The position numbers and the translations under genes are program-made. The notes beneath the pieces were generated by a model. That model searched no databases. It was not told the origin of the DNA and saw nothing but the letters and a program-made list of their open reading frames with translations. 64,000 bases of DNA, taken from Anodontia alba (Eukaryota > Mollusca > Bivalvia > Lucinida > Lucinidae). The stretch covers positions 20,422,387-20,486,386 of the forward strand of contig OZ024830.1 of assembly GCA_964016985.1 (NCBI GenBank), given 5' to 3'. Positions within the stretch are counted from its first letter, which is position 1. Every line of letters starts with the position of its first letter. Of the stretch, positions 53,563 to 63,158 are shown piece by piece.

Positions 53563-53748
53563 TTAACCCTTGTCATGCTGAATAAATCAAGATGCCATGC
53601 CCACTTCTAATTTCCTGCCAATCAGATTCCTTGATCTGTTTTTTTTATAGAAATTCACATATTTAATGACAAACAGTGCAGTCCAACTGATCTGGATCTA
53701 CACTGTTTGTTAAAACAAGGCATGTCGTGTTCAGCAAGAGAAGGGTTA
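53563..53748. mobile_element. Family B MITE with shortened hairpin
   Basis: TTAACCCTTGTCATGCTGAA to GTTCAGCAAGAGAAGGGTTA. The left half of the hairpin is lost. Confidence 0.8.
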
Positions 53749-53759
53749 GAGATTGGACG

Positions 53760-54330
53760 ATAAATCATCAGACTGATTGCAAAAATTTATTGGTGCATTT
53801 TCCTTAGAGCAAGTAAAAACTTTGTTTGACTGAATGGCATTTCCTTTGATAGGTTATAAGCAATTGGGTATTTTTTGCTTTTTATTTACCCAATGTGTCA
53901 CTGAACTGGGTATCCGGAATTTTCTCTTGGGTACCCTGTAGTGTTAATGGGTGAAAATACTAATGACATTTGTGTAAATTTAATTTGATTTGCTTTTTCT
54001 AGAAATATTCCAGCGTTTTTAAGGCACTGGTGAATGTGATTTTTGAATTTTACATCACTGCACTTGATATTGCATGTAAACAGAAAACAACTGTTGATTT
54101 AGATTAAAACTTTAAAGCAATTCTTTAGGCTACAGTCGTTTTCATTTGGCTTGTTTGTACCATGCACTTATTAAAACATGCATTATCTCATATCCTGTGA
54201 TAAATAATCATAAAAATTCACTGTATCTTGTCCACAGTTAGGTCACCTTGAGATGAAAACTACATAAATATGTTATTTCCAAAGTGAAAAAGAATGGGAA
54301 GCAAACTATGGGCTGATTTGTGCAGCTTCA
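53760..54330. other. AT-rich stretch, nothing supported
   Basis: No frame, hairpin or repeat copy stands out. It may be ordinary intron or intergenic sequence. Confidence 0.5.
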
Positions 54331-54332
54331 GA

Positions 54333-54523
54333 CATAGCTCTAGTTAAGGGCTTTTTTCCATCCAAAAGTATTGGTATTTTTCTTATTTCTCCATGAAAAC
54401 ATATGTTGTGGGTACTCATTAGAAGTGCCTCACCAAGGCACTTCTAATGAGTACCAACAATATATGTTTTCATGGATAAATAAGAAAAATATTAACCTGA
54501 TACCCACTCTTATCTAGACCTGA
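54333..54523. mobile_element. Family A MITE
   Basis: CATAGCTCTAGTTAAGGGC to CCACTCTTATCTAGACCTG. The tip is GTGCCTCACCAAGGCAC. Confidence 0.78.
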
Positions 54524-54589
54524 TTAAATCAGATAAGCCACTTTTTGCAACTGAAAATTACTGGTACACTGGAGCCTCTATAAGATGAT

Positions 54590-54890
54590 GGCTCAGATAG
54601 AAGGCTGTTTAAAGGTGGACCCCAAAAGTGTAGCCCAACAAAAATGTCTAGATTATATAGAAAATTATTTTTCCATATAATCAAGACATTTTTGTTTGGA
54701 TACAACATAGTTGTTTAGCAACATGATTTCCATTTTGGATCCCTGCAATTGTGTTTTAAAGAGGTTATGGAGTATTTTTCTTTTTTCTGCTTCTTACATA
54801 TACCCACAATATATGTTCCTGTGGAGAAACAAGAAAAAATATTTACACGGATAATAGAGGGTATTATCTGAAGCTGTGTGATGTGCATAT
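54590..54890. repeat. Unassigned inverted stretch and family A right-arm relic
   Basis: AAAAATGTCTAGATTATATA and its partner ATATAATCAAGACATTTTTG form a hairpin near 54640-54690. TACCCACAATATATGTTCCT at 54800 is a family A right arm. Confidence 0.5.
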
Positions 54891-55111
54891 CAATATGGAA
54901 CACTTCGAAAGCATGAAATGTGACATTTAATTCCATGTTTATACTTTTAAACAATTCCCTTAATCCAGCATCCAGTACTCACACACACATGCACACCCAT
55001 GCACACAGTGGTTCTATTTGGTAGAGACAAAAAAAAAATATTATAGAGATAGTAGAAAACTGTGTGAAACAATATTTTTTTTTTTTTTATGTTCAATTCT
55101 GTAGTAAACTA

Positions 55112-55292
55112 TTAACCCTTCTCCGAGCCCTTGTCCTGCTGAACCCGGATATACCCTGCCTTTGCTAACTGTGTAGATCCAGATCAGCCAACTGTAAGTG
55201 AATTTATATCAAAAATCTGGATCAAGTAATCTGATTGGCTGAAAATTAGAAATGGGAGTGGCATCTTAATTTATTCAGAGGACAAGGGTTAA
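55112..55292. mobile_element. Family B MITE, hairpin deleted, sharing TTAA with family D
   Basis: It starts TTAACCCTTCTCCGAGCCCT, a start that seems to fuse two family starts (CCCTTCTC and CCCTTGTCCTGCTGAA). It ends GGACAAGGGTTAA, and that TTAA opens the next element. Confidence 0.78.
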
Positions 55293-55520
55293 CCCTTAAA
55301 GAACCAATTGCAACTGCAGCAGATGACATTTTGATTTTTTATTTTTTATTTATTTTTTTTTTTTTTTTTCAGAGAAAAAGGTTTGACACTTCATGTGCAC
55401 TGTCTGCCTCGCAGATGATTCACATTAAGACAATTCACATGTTATGTCAAGCCTTATTTCCTCTGAATAATAATAATAATAATAATAATAAAACAGACTG
55501 TCATTTGGTAATTTTGCTTT
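55289..55520. mobile_element. Family D MITE
   Basis: TTAACCCTTAAAGAACCAAT starts it. The arms GACACTTCATGTGCACTGTC and TTCACATGTTATGTCAAGCC follow. An (AAT)9-like tract sits in the right arm. Confidence 0.7.
55467..55491. repeat. AAT trinucleotide repeat
   Basis: About eight AAT units replace the normal arm sequence of the family D copy. Confidence 0.85.
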
Positions 55521-55854
55521 AAAAATGCAATCAAGTTTTTAATCAGTTTATCCTACAACTCATTTTTCTCTGATTGATTCCCCAGTATCAAAGAGTACCC
55601 ACAATGAATGTTTTCATAAAATAAGATAATTATTTGGACATTCCTCTTATCTGGAGCTAGGAGAGATTCCTCAGCAATGGACCGTGTCAATAGGTCAAGA
55701 TGGTGTGTGTATTCTTACGAACTGAATACACAAATCAGGCCAATACACAAAAAACTTCGCGGGTAATTTCACACCTTCATATTTACCTATTCAATCAATA
55801 AATCAACAGATGCAATAATAAAAGGTAAGATCAAAGATTAAGACCCTTAATTAC

Positions 55855-56043
55855 CTGTATAATTGGTCCTTCAGCTTTGTCTTGGGTGCCGATGGAAGAA
55901 TAGTGGCCTATTAACCTCTCCGTATCGCTAGTGTATTCCTCTTGATGAACCCTTGTGTGAAAAACTATTTCCAAAATTGCCTTTTCTTTAGCCATCACAA
56001 CAGAAAAGAGGATAGTGAGCAAGTGCTCAGTCCTTAATTTCAT
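55855..56043 (-). CDS. Candidate first coding exon of a host gene, secreted or membrane product
   Basis: The minus-strand ATG at 56043 has A at -3 and opens 63 codons that end exactly at CAG|GTAATT, a good splice donor (after 55855), in phase 0. The product begins MKLRTEHLLTILFSVVMA, a plausible signal peptide, then a charged segment (EYTSDTERLIGHYSS). The block 55700-56560 holds no MITE copies, unlike nearly everything else, and the DNA just upstream is richer in CpG, as a promoter might be. I do not recognise the protein, and the remaining exons were not found in the window. Confidence 0.45.
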
Positions 56044-56820
56044 CTTCCCCGATATTTTCTGCCTTTTCTTCTCATATTGAGAGCTTATTAATTATAATCC
56101 AAGTAATTTTCAACACTCGTACCGATGTATCAAAACAATCGTTCGCTACTTGTTACACTATGGCGGCATGCTTCAAAGAGATTGGAGTGATCACGTGTCT
56201 TCCAGGTGTTTAATCATCTATAAGACAAGCATTATTTACCGTTTCAAACTTTAAAAATATTCAATTTCCAATCATTTTTCATAACTTTATTCATTCATAT
56301 AGTATTTTTCTATTCAATTAACGGTTAATAAACGTTCTTACGGTTTTTATTAAAAATACATGTCACCCAATTTCTGCCGGGTGGTGCAAAATAGGTCGCA
56401 AAGCGGTGGATATATACTGCTTTTATTACCTTCTTGATGTTTGCAAGCGGCAAAGATCAAAGAGAAATACCTTAATTTTTTTCCCTTAATAGCAATGTAG
56501 CGTTGTACGGTTTTGTACCATTCTTAAAACTTTTTTTTTCTCTACTTCTTCTCACAAACAAATTATTTGATGTTATGTTTTTTGCAGAGAACTGGAAATT
56601 AAGACAAGTCCATCTGGGATGTTGGTTAAATAGGTGATGAATTTATAAGCCAATAGAAGTTTTTTTGTTTGTTTGTTTTTCTTCATCAGTATCCTTAATA
56701 TGCACAATCAATGTCTTTAAAAGGACCACACAAGCATGATTGGGATCTGTGCAGAGTAGACCCACAGTGTCCCAAAGATTCTAAATTTCACAAATTTTCT
56801 TAAAATCTTTTACTTGATGC
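56044..56820. other. Repeat-poor stretch upstream of the candidate exon
   Basis: It contains CTATGGCGGCATGC at 56159 and several CpGs, then AT-rich sequence. No other coding frame is supported. It may hold the promoter for the minus-strand exon. Confidence 0.35.
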
Positions 56821-56827
56821 ACACAGT

Positions 56828-57030
56828 TGTATTGTATTGTATTGTATTGTATTGTATTGTATTGTATTGTATTGTATTGTATTGTATTTGTAGTGTATTG
56901 TATTCGTAGTGTATTGTATTACATTTGTACTAAACTGTACTGTACATTCCAAAGATTCTTATTTTCATTTTTTATATTCTTTATTATTGTATTGTATAAC
57001 ATTTATTGTATTGTATTGTATGGTATATCC
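56828..57030. repeat. ATTGT pentanucleotide repeat
   Basis: About twelve perfect GTATT/ATTGT units run from 56829 to 56888. Broken repeats continue to about 57025. Frames through it are artefacts. Confidence 0.93.
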
Positions 57031-57217
57031 AAATATGCTAAATTTTCAGTTTTTTTTTTTATTCCTTAATAACTTTAACTATACCCTTTATAATTAGTGT
57101 AAAGTCTTACAGTCTAAAACATAATTTAAAGCAGAAAAATGATAAGATTCTGATAGAAGATGCATCTATTCACACCTTCAAATAAATAAGAGTACTATCA
57201 ATCAATTAATCAATCAG

Positions 57218-57453
57218 GGCCCAGTTGTTCAAAGCATCATTAGCTTAACGAGCGCATTAAGGGTCATTTCGTTAACTGTTTTAGCAGATTCAATATACAA
57301 TATTCTGATAATTTTAGCTGAAAAAATGTGAGTAGCATTTGCAAAGCTACTCACATTTTTTCAGCAAAAAATTTCAGCATATTTGCGTATCACTCGATGT
57401 AAATTTTAACAAATCGTTAACTAACGACATCGTTAGCTTTGAACAACTGGGCC
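57218..57453. mobile_element. Family E MITE with CAG target duplication
   Basis: GGCCCAGTTGTTCAAAGCAT to GCTTTGAACAACTGGGCC, with CAG on both sides (57215-57217, 57454-57456). Confidence 0.9.
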
Positions 57454-57774
57454 CAGATTTTTATCATAGCCGAGCAACAGAGTCACACGGGGGCTATGCC
57501 AAGAGTACTACATTCCTCTTACAGACATGTTGAGTTCTGAAAATAAAAAGGTAGTGGGATTTGGGAAGAAAAAAATAAATGAGATCTGTTTTAACATAAA
57601 TATATAGGAAAATTTCTGAAAAAGAATGGTGAGAAAGCACATCAAAATGTTTTTTTGGAGCTTAAAATTAGATAGTCTCACTAAAAAAATAGTGACACTT
57701 GACATGTCTGTATTTACAACTTTCTTACAGGGGGAGCTAGCATTTGTAGCAGTGTTCAGACGACTACTTTATGC

Positions 57775-58045
57775 TGGGGCATTTTTTCTTATTTCTATAT
57801 GAAAACATATGCTGTGAGTGCTCATTAACCCTTGTCCTGCTGAATAAATTAAGAAGCCACACCCATTTCTAATTTTCAGCCAATCAGATTACTCGACCAA
57901 GATTGTTGATATTGTTTCCCTTACTGAATGGCAAACAGTGCAGATCCAGATCAGTTGGCTTCTTCTGGATCTACACTGTTTGCAAAGGCAGGATATATCC
58001 GGGTTCAGCAGGACAAGGGTTAAAAGTGCCTCAGCATGGTTAATA
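57775..58045. mobile_element. Family A-like hairpin split by family B
   Basis: ATGAAAACATATGCTGTGAG and TGCTCA lie left of the insertion; AAGTGCCTCAGCATGG lies right. Only one arm of the host element is clear. Confidence 0.5.
57825..58023. mobile_element. Family B MITE inserted at TTAA in a family A core
   Basis: TTAA at both ends. The core reads CTCA before and AAGTGCC after, so an ancestral CTCATTAAAAGTGCC gives the target. The right half of the hairpin is lost. Confidence 0.85.
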
Positions 58046-58053
58046 ATAAAATC

Positions 58054-58266
58054 TTAACCCTAGTCCTGCTGAACCCGGATATACCCTGTTTTGCAAACAG
58101 TGTAGATCCAGATTAGTTGGCTTCTGAAGAAGCCAACTGATCTGGATCTGCACTGTTTGCTATCAAGTATGCAAATTTATTGCAACAATGAGGATCAAGT
58201 AACCTGATTGGCTGAAAATTAGAGGTGGGTGTGGCATCTTAATTTATTCAGCAGGACAAGGGTTAA
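58054..58266. mobile_element. Family B MITE, TTAA ends
   Basis: TTAACCCTAGTCCTGCTGAA to CAGCAGGACAAGGGTTAA. The tip is TTGGCTTCTGAAGAAGCCAA. Confidence 0.9.
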
Positions 58267-58440
58267 TTGTGGTCTTTGAAACCACTAAAGGAGTATGAGC
58301 CAAATAGTAATACAGGATTGATCTCTTTACCAAATTTATGTTTTTCAGGCTGTTTTGTCAAGTGTTTATGCTCAGGTGAGCAATTCAAGCCCATATGGGC
58401 TTCTTAGTTTTAAAAGCATCTTCAACTTTTTCCATATGTA

Positions 58441-58648
58441 TTAACCATTGAAATACCAATTATAAATGCAGTAGACAATTTGAAATATTGTATAGTATTA
58501 TACAAAGGAAATAAGGCTTGCCATTTCATGTGAATGGTCTGCCTTTCAGATGATTCACATGAAATGGCAAATCTTATTTTCTCTAAAAAATTAAATTTAA
58601 GAAATGGACTTCTTCTATTACAAATTTTGCTTGACTTTTAAGGATTAA
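58441..58648. mobile_element. Family D MITE, TTAA ends
   Basis: TTAACCATTGAAATACCAAT to TTGACTTTTAAGGATTAA. The tip is GTCTGCCTTTCAGATGATTC-like. Confidence 0.8.
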
Positions 58649-58729
58649 TAATCTTGTCTTCTATTATGACATTCATTTATAAAATTCTCAGTGATATTTT
58701 TTTCACCCAACAATTAGCCTATTAGTTAA

Positions 58730-58950
58730 GCAAAATTGTAGCTTTTTGACGGCATGCTTTTTTTTTTATTATTATTTTTCACATAAAATAAGGCTTGGAA
58801 TTTTATGTGAATTGTCTGCTAGACAGTAAATTCACATGAAATGTCAGGCCTTATTTCTCAAAAAAAAATAAAATAAAATAAAAAAATATATAAATAAGAA
58901 AAAATAAAGAAATAAATATAAATGTTGTCTGCTGCAGTTGTGATTAGCAC
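58730..58950. mobile_element. Family D-like hairpin, ends lost
   Basis: AAGGCTTGGAATTTTATGTG pairs with TCACATGAAATGTCAGGCCT. Simple A/T tracts expand the right arm; GTCTGCTGCAGTTGTGATTA marks the family D side. Confidence 0.65.
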
Positions 58951-58984
58951 ATAGTCAAACTTTCCAGTCCTGCAGACCAAAACA

Positions 58985-59065
58985 GAAACCGTAGCAAACA
59001 GTGTAGATCCAGATGAGATGGCTCATAATGAGCCATCTCATTTTGATCTACACTGTTTGCTATTC
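58985..59065. repeat. B/H/I-type hairpin core with a distinct tip
   Basis: GCAAACAGTGTAGATCCAGA and its inverse enclose the tip GATGGCTCATAATGAGCCATC-like, unlike the usual family B tip. No known outer ends are seen. Confidence 0.8.
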
Positions 59066-59104
59066 TGATTTGACCTCTGACTGGCACATCACATGACTTA
59101 CAGC

Positions 59105-59383
59105 CATCACGAAAACATGACATTATAATTTTGACCCCCTTAAACCCCACTTTCATACAGTAAAACTGGGGTTACAGGAGTATACATTATTTTTCTTATT
59201 TTTGCTCAAAAACATAGATTGTGGGTACTCATTAAAACTGCATTTCTGAGGTTGTTCTAACGAGTACCCACAATCTATGTTTTGAGCAGAAATATGAAAA
59301 ATATCAGAGTTTTTTTATCTGAAAATTTTCAGTTTTTGGAGGTGAAATTTTCTATATATTTGAATAGGCATGTTTTTGTAATG
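59105..59383. mobile_element. Family G MITE, reverse orientation
   Basis: CATCACGAAAACATGACATT to TTGAATAGGCATGTTTTTGTAATG-like right end. The tip (ACTGCATTTCTGAGGTTGT) is no longer fully complementary. Confidence 0.8.
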
Positions 59384-59544
59384 AATATATTCAAACTCAA
59401 GGAGGGAAGACCTCAGGCCAGAAACTCAGGGATGAAAGTGTTATGGGATAATATAACTTCTCCATTTCTCAGAATAGTTACTTCATCAAATGGCTATATA
59501 TAGATGTACAGACTTTAAATTGTGAACACTTTTTCTTAAAGAAA

Positions 59545-59578
59545 AACAACAACAACAACAACAACAACAGCAACAAGA
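59545..59578. repeat. CAA trinucleotide repeat
   Basis: About eleven AAC/CAA units with one CAG interruption. Confidence 0.9.
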
Positions 59579-59699
59579 ATAAATGAGCCACACCAAGGGA
59601 AAAAAGTGTCTTTGAACATGCATGAAATGTGCAAATTTAAATCATCCTGCACATGCGCAAAGTATAATTTGGGTCTTTGCTCTCCATTCATACATTCTG

Positions 59700-59830
59700 T
59701 TGTTGTACCCAATGGTTCTGTTAGAGGACAGTGAAGGCGCTGATCATACTGCATGGATGTACAGGCTGATCTGGGCCTTTACTGTCCTCATATGCCTGAA
59801 GACATGTTTTCGCATGGCATGGCCTAAACA
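59700..59830. repeat. Degraded H-like hairpin
   Basis: AGGACAGTGAAGGCGCTGAT and GGCTGATCTGGGCCTTTACT, followed by TGTCCTC, form an imperfect hairpin resembling the B/H/I cores. Confidence 0.45.
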
Positions 59831-59851
59831 TTGTAAGGTAGTTTATGCACT

Positions 59852-60063
59852 TTAATGCTTGTCCTGCTGAATAAATTAAATGCCACACCCATTTCTCATT
59901 TTCAGCCAATCAGATTACTTGATCCGGATTGTTGCTATAAAATCACATACTTAATGGCAAACAGTGCAGATCCAGATCAGTTGGCTTCTTCAGAAGCCAA
60001 CTGATCTGGATCTACACTGTTTGCTAAGAAAGGGCATGTCGTGTTCAGCAAGAGAAGGGTAAA
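59852..60063. mobile_element. Family B MITE, reverse orientation, right end worn
   Basis: TTAATGCTTGTCCTGCTGAA to GTTCAGCAAGAGAAGGGT. The tip is TTGGCTTCTTCAGAAGCCAA. Confidence 0.82.
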
Positions 60064-60940
60064 ATATTCGGACAGTTATGAGCAAGCAGTGTAGATCCAG
60101 ATTTGCCATTCAGGTAGCACTTTTTACAAGTATCACCAAGCAGTTAAGATATTTATGAGCATCCCTCTCTTATCTGGAGTTATGATCCACTTGGTTTTAC
60201 CTATCCGACAAAACCAGTCTATCCCAGTATGAGCCCAGCTCAGACTATCATCTGAAAAACTCTCTGTTCTCCCAGCAATGAAAGTGCACCCTTCTGGGGA
60301 AGCTTGAAGGCACCGGAGGGAGAGATTGGGCCCCACATTTCATGTGCTGTAGCACAAAACAGAATGGGCTTTTACTCCTACCTCACCGAGTTTATAGGAC
60401 ACCTTTACCTGTACATTTTATATCTTAAATCATGTTGTAATGAGCCATGTTATAGAATGGTTCCTGTTTAGTTTTCTCCCACCACACTGCTATGGGACAC
60501 CTTCACTGTAATATTTTATACACAAAAACATGCTATAATGAGCAATTATATAAAGAGATTCCTGTGTACAAAAAATGTATTTTGAAATGTCATTCATTGC
60601 TATTTAAATTTAGCAGGTTAAAGGTTAATGTTGTGAAGATGATCCTAACTTATCAAAATGACAGGACTGTGTTTCATCAAAGTTGTACGCCTCAGCAGGC
60701 CTTCTGAAGAGACTTTTGATGTAGTAAATAAGTAAAGGTAAAGATAGTGTTTTGTTTGATTTTGATAACTCATTATCACTTATTTTTGAAAGATCATTTT
60801 TTTTATTTAAAGGAAATATGTCAAAAATGTTTATTTTTGTAGGTTTTTCAGTATTGCATTTTTTTATATTTTTATTATTTTGCCTCTTTTGATTTAGTTT
60901 TGTTTCTTCTTTTTGTACTCCTCCACACAGTAGTGACAGG
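60064..60940. other. Repeat-poor stretch without a supported gene
   Basis: A 67-codon minus-strand frame at 60133-60336 has protein-like composition and a GTAAAACC after it, but no usable splice acceptor was found. The rest is AT-rich. Confidence 0.4.
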
Positions 60941-61188
60941 CATTACGAAAACAACCCTATTCAAATATACTGAAAATTTCACCACCAAAAAAATAAAAAT
61001 TTTCAGATAAAAAATTCTGATATTTTTCATATTTCTGCTCAAAACATAGATTGTGGGTACTCGTTAAAACTGCCTCGGCAAGGCAGTTCTAACGAGTACC
61101 CACAATCTATATTTTTGAGCAGAAATAAGAAAAATAATGTATACCCCTGTAAACCCAGTTTTACTATATAAAAATGGGGCTTGTGATG
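60941..61188. mobile_element. Family G MITE, right end missing
   Basis: CATTACGAAAACAACCCTAT starts it. The core TAGATTGTGGGTACTCGTTA and its inverse enclose the tip ACTGCCTCGGCAAGGCAGT. It stops after ACTATATAAAAATGGGGCTT. Confidence 0.82.
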
Positions 61189-61463
61189 GGGTAATATGAG
61201 AAGCAACATAAGAAATGTACCTTCAGACATGTACACTTATGGAATCTTCACTGGGCACATTTTGGATGGCCAAGAAAGCAAAGTTTCTTCATAGGGTGAA
61301 TGAAGGCTTTGGTCAGACTGTGCAGATGCTGATTTTACTATTTGTTGGGGGCACTTGTTAGAAGGTATACTTTCTCATATTGCGGCTCACATGTTTTTAT
61401 CTGCTGGATGTCCATCTGTCTGTCATATGTACATTCATCTGTCCACTGCCATCAAATGCTCTG

Positions 61464-61705
61464 GGCCCAGTTGTTCAAAGCTAACGATGTCGTTAGTTAA
61501 CGATTCGTTAAAATTTACATCAAGTGGTACGCAAATATGCTGAAATTTTTTGCTAAAAAAATGTGAGTAGCTTTTGCAATGCAAAAGCTACTTACATTTT
61601 TTCAGCAAAAAATATCAGAATATTGTGTTTTAAATCCGCTAAAACAGATAACGAAATGACCCTTAACGAGCTCGTTAAGCTAACAACGCTTTGAATAACC
61701 GGGCT
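61464..61705. mobile_element. Family E MITE with CTG target duplication
   Basis: GGCCCAGTTGTTCAAAGCTA to TTTGAATAACCGGGCT, with CTG on both sides (61461-61463, 61706-61708). Confidence 0.88.
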
Positions 61706-61724
61706 CTGACTATTCAGCTACAGT

Positions 61725-61935
61725 TTAACCTTTGTCATGCTGAATAAATTAAGATGCCACATCCATTTGTAACTGACAGCCAATCAGATTATTTAATCCG
61801 GATTGTTGACATAAATTCACATACTGAATGACAAACAGTGCAGATCCAGGTCAGTTGATTTCAGAAGCCAACTGATCTGAATCTACACTGTTTGCAAAAG
61901 CGGGATATATCCAAGTTCAGCAGAACAAGGGTTAA
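61725..61935. mobile_element. Family B MITE, reverse orientation, TTAA ends
   Basis: TTAACCTTTGTCATGCTGAA to GTTCAGCAGAACAAGGGTTAA-type end. The tip is partly eroded. Confidence 0.85.
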
Positions 61936-61957
61936 AGATGGACCCTAATATGTAGTT

Positions 61958-62257
61958 TGTTTGAGTTGATGTTTTACTGTCCAGTCAACCCATTAGGGTC
62001 ATGTTGAGCACTGTCAGTTTACCTAACCACACATTTTCCTGGGCAGACTTAGTCCTCTAAGCGGTCAACCAGTACTTGTGCACATTCTTTCACAAGAAAC
62101 TGACAACTGCCCTTCTTGAATCAGCAGAAGGGAGAGAATGACTGTTGAAAATATTTTATGATCAGTCTCCGTGAAAGAATGTTACCAGACCCGGCGGGGA
62201 TCAAACCCACAACCTGATCACCAGTGGAATGGGCATCTGATTAAGCCACCGAGGCCG
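61958..62257 (-). mobile_element. SINE, nearly full length
   Basis: GTCCAGTCAACCCATTAGGG to TTAAGCCACCGAGGCCGGCT. The head has GGGATCAAACCCACAACC (B box) and the complement of an A box (CTGATTAAGCCACCGAGG). There is a small deletion beside the B box (ACCTGATCACCAGTGGAA). Confidence 0.82.
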
Positions 62258-62612
62258 GCTAAATGTGCAATATTCAAACAAAAGTGTATATCATATAAAA
62301 AAATGACCATACATCTCCAGTTTTCTATATTGTTTATACGTTTGGGTTGGCCACAACATGGATCCCAGAAATCATGTTATAAGAAGTTGTGATGTACCCT
62401 TATTTTTTTCATTGTGCTGTTTGCATAGATTTACACTTTCAAGGACTGACCTATTTGAGTGCATGTCAGGATATCCAAAAATGAGGCCCCTCCCTTAGTT
62501 CTAGCTTTTATGACAGGGGAGGGAAAGTGCTTTCACAAAAATCTTCATTTATCTGCATATAAGGTCAGTTAGTGAAACTATTGTCCAAAATACAACATAA
62601 TGAAGATGTTGT

Positions 62613-62826
62613 TTAACCCTTGTCCTGATGAATAAATTAAGATGCCACACCCATTTCTAATTGTCAGCCAATCAGATTACTTGATCCAGGTTGTTGATAC
62701 AAATCCACATACTTAATGGCAAACAGTGCAGATCCAGATCAGTTGGCTTCTTCAGAAGCCAACTGATCTGGATCTACACTGTTTGCAAATACAGGGTATA
62801 TCCGGGCTCAGCAGGACAAGGGTTAA
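62613..62826. mobile_element. Family B MITE, reverse orientation, TTAA ends
   Basis: TTAACCCTTGTCCTGATGAA to CAGCAGGACAAGGGTTAA. The tip is TTGGCTTCTTCAGAAGCCAA. Confidence 0.9.
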
Positions 62827-62958
62827 TGGACAGTTCTTGATGCTGTTTAGTTACACCCCATTGCATGTTTTAGCCTGCCTTTCTTTTTATAACCTTTACA
62901 TAAAAGGGTATATAACCTTTTAGTATGCCATGCGCTATAAATTCTCCATAACGTACCA

Positions 62959-63158
62959 TTAATGCATAGCATGCTGGGTAAAAGTTTCAGCAGATGATAA
63001 ATTGTTGATATTTTCTTTAATATTTTTCCAGAAAATACGGTTTGATATTTTGTGAAAATTGTCTCCTCAGGGACAATTTGCACAAAATTTCAAGCCCTAT
63101 TTTCTAGACAGAACTAAAAAATGTCACCAATTTGTCATTTGCGGAATTTTAAAGTTAA
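62959..63158. mobile_element. Family C MITE, TTAA ends
   Basis: TTAATGCATAGCATGCTGGG to GCGGAATTTTAAAGTTAA. The tip is TTGTCTCCTCAGGGACAATT. Confidence 0.78.

Noticed and set aside
56827..57069. 80-codon Tyr/Cys/Ile-rich frame
   Set aside because: It is a translation of the ATTGT pentanucleotide repeat.
60133..60336. Possible exon on the minus strand (CTFIAGRTESFSDDSLSW)
   Set aside because: The composition is protein-like and a GT follows, but a stop falls between the only AG acceptor seen and the frame. Kept as unproven.
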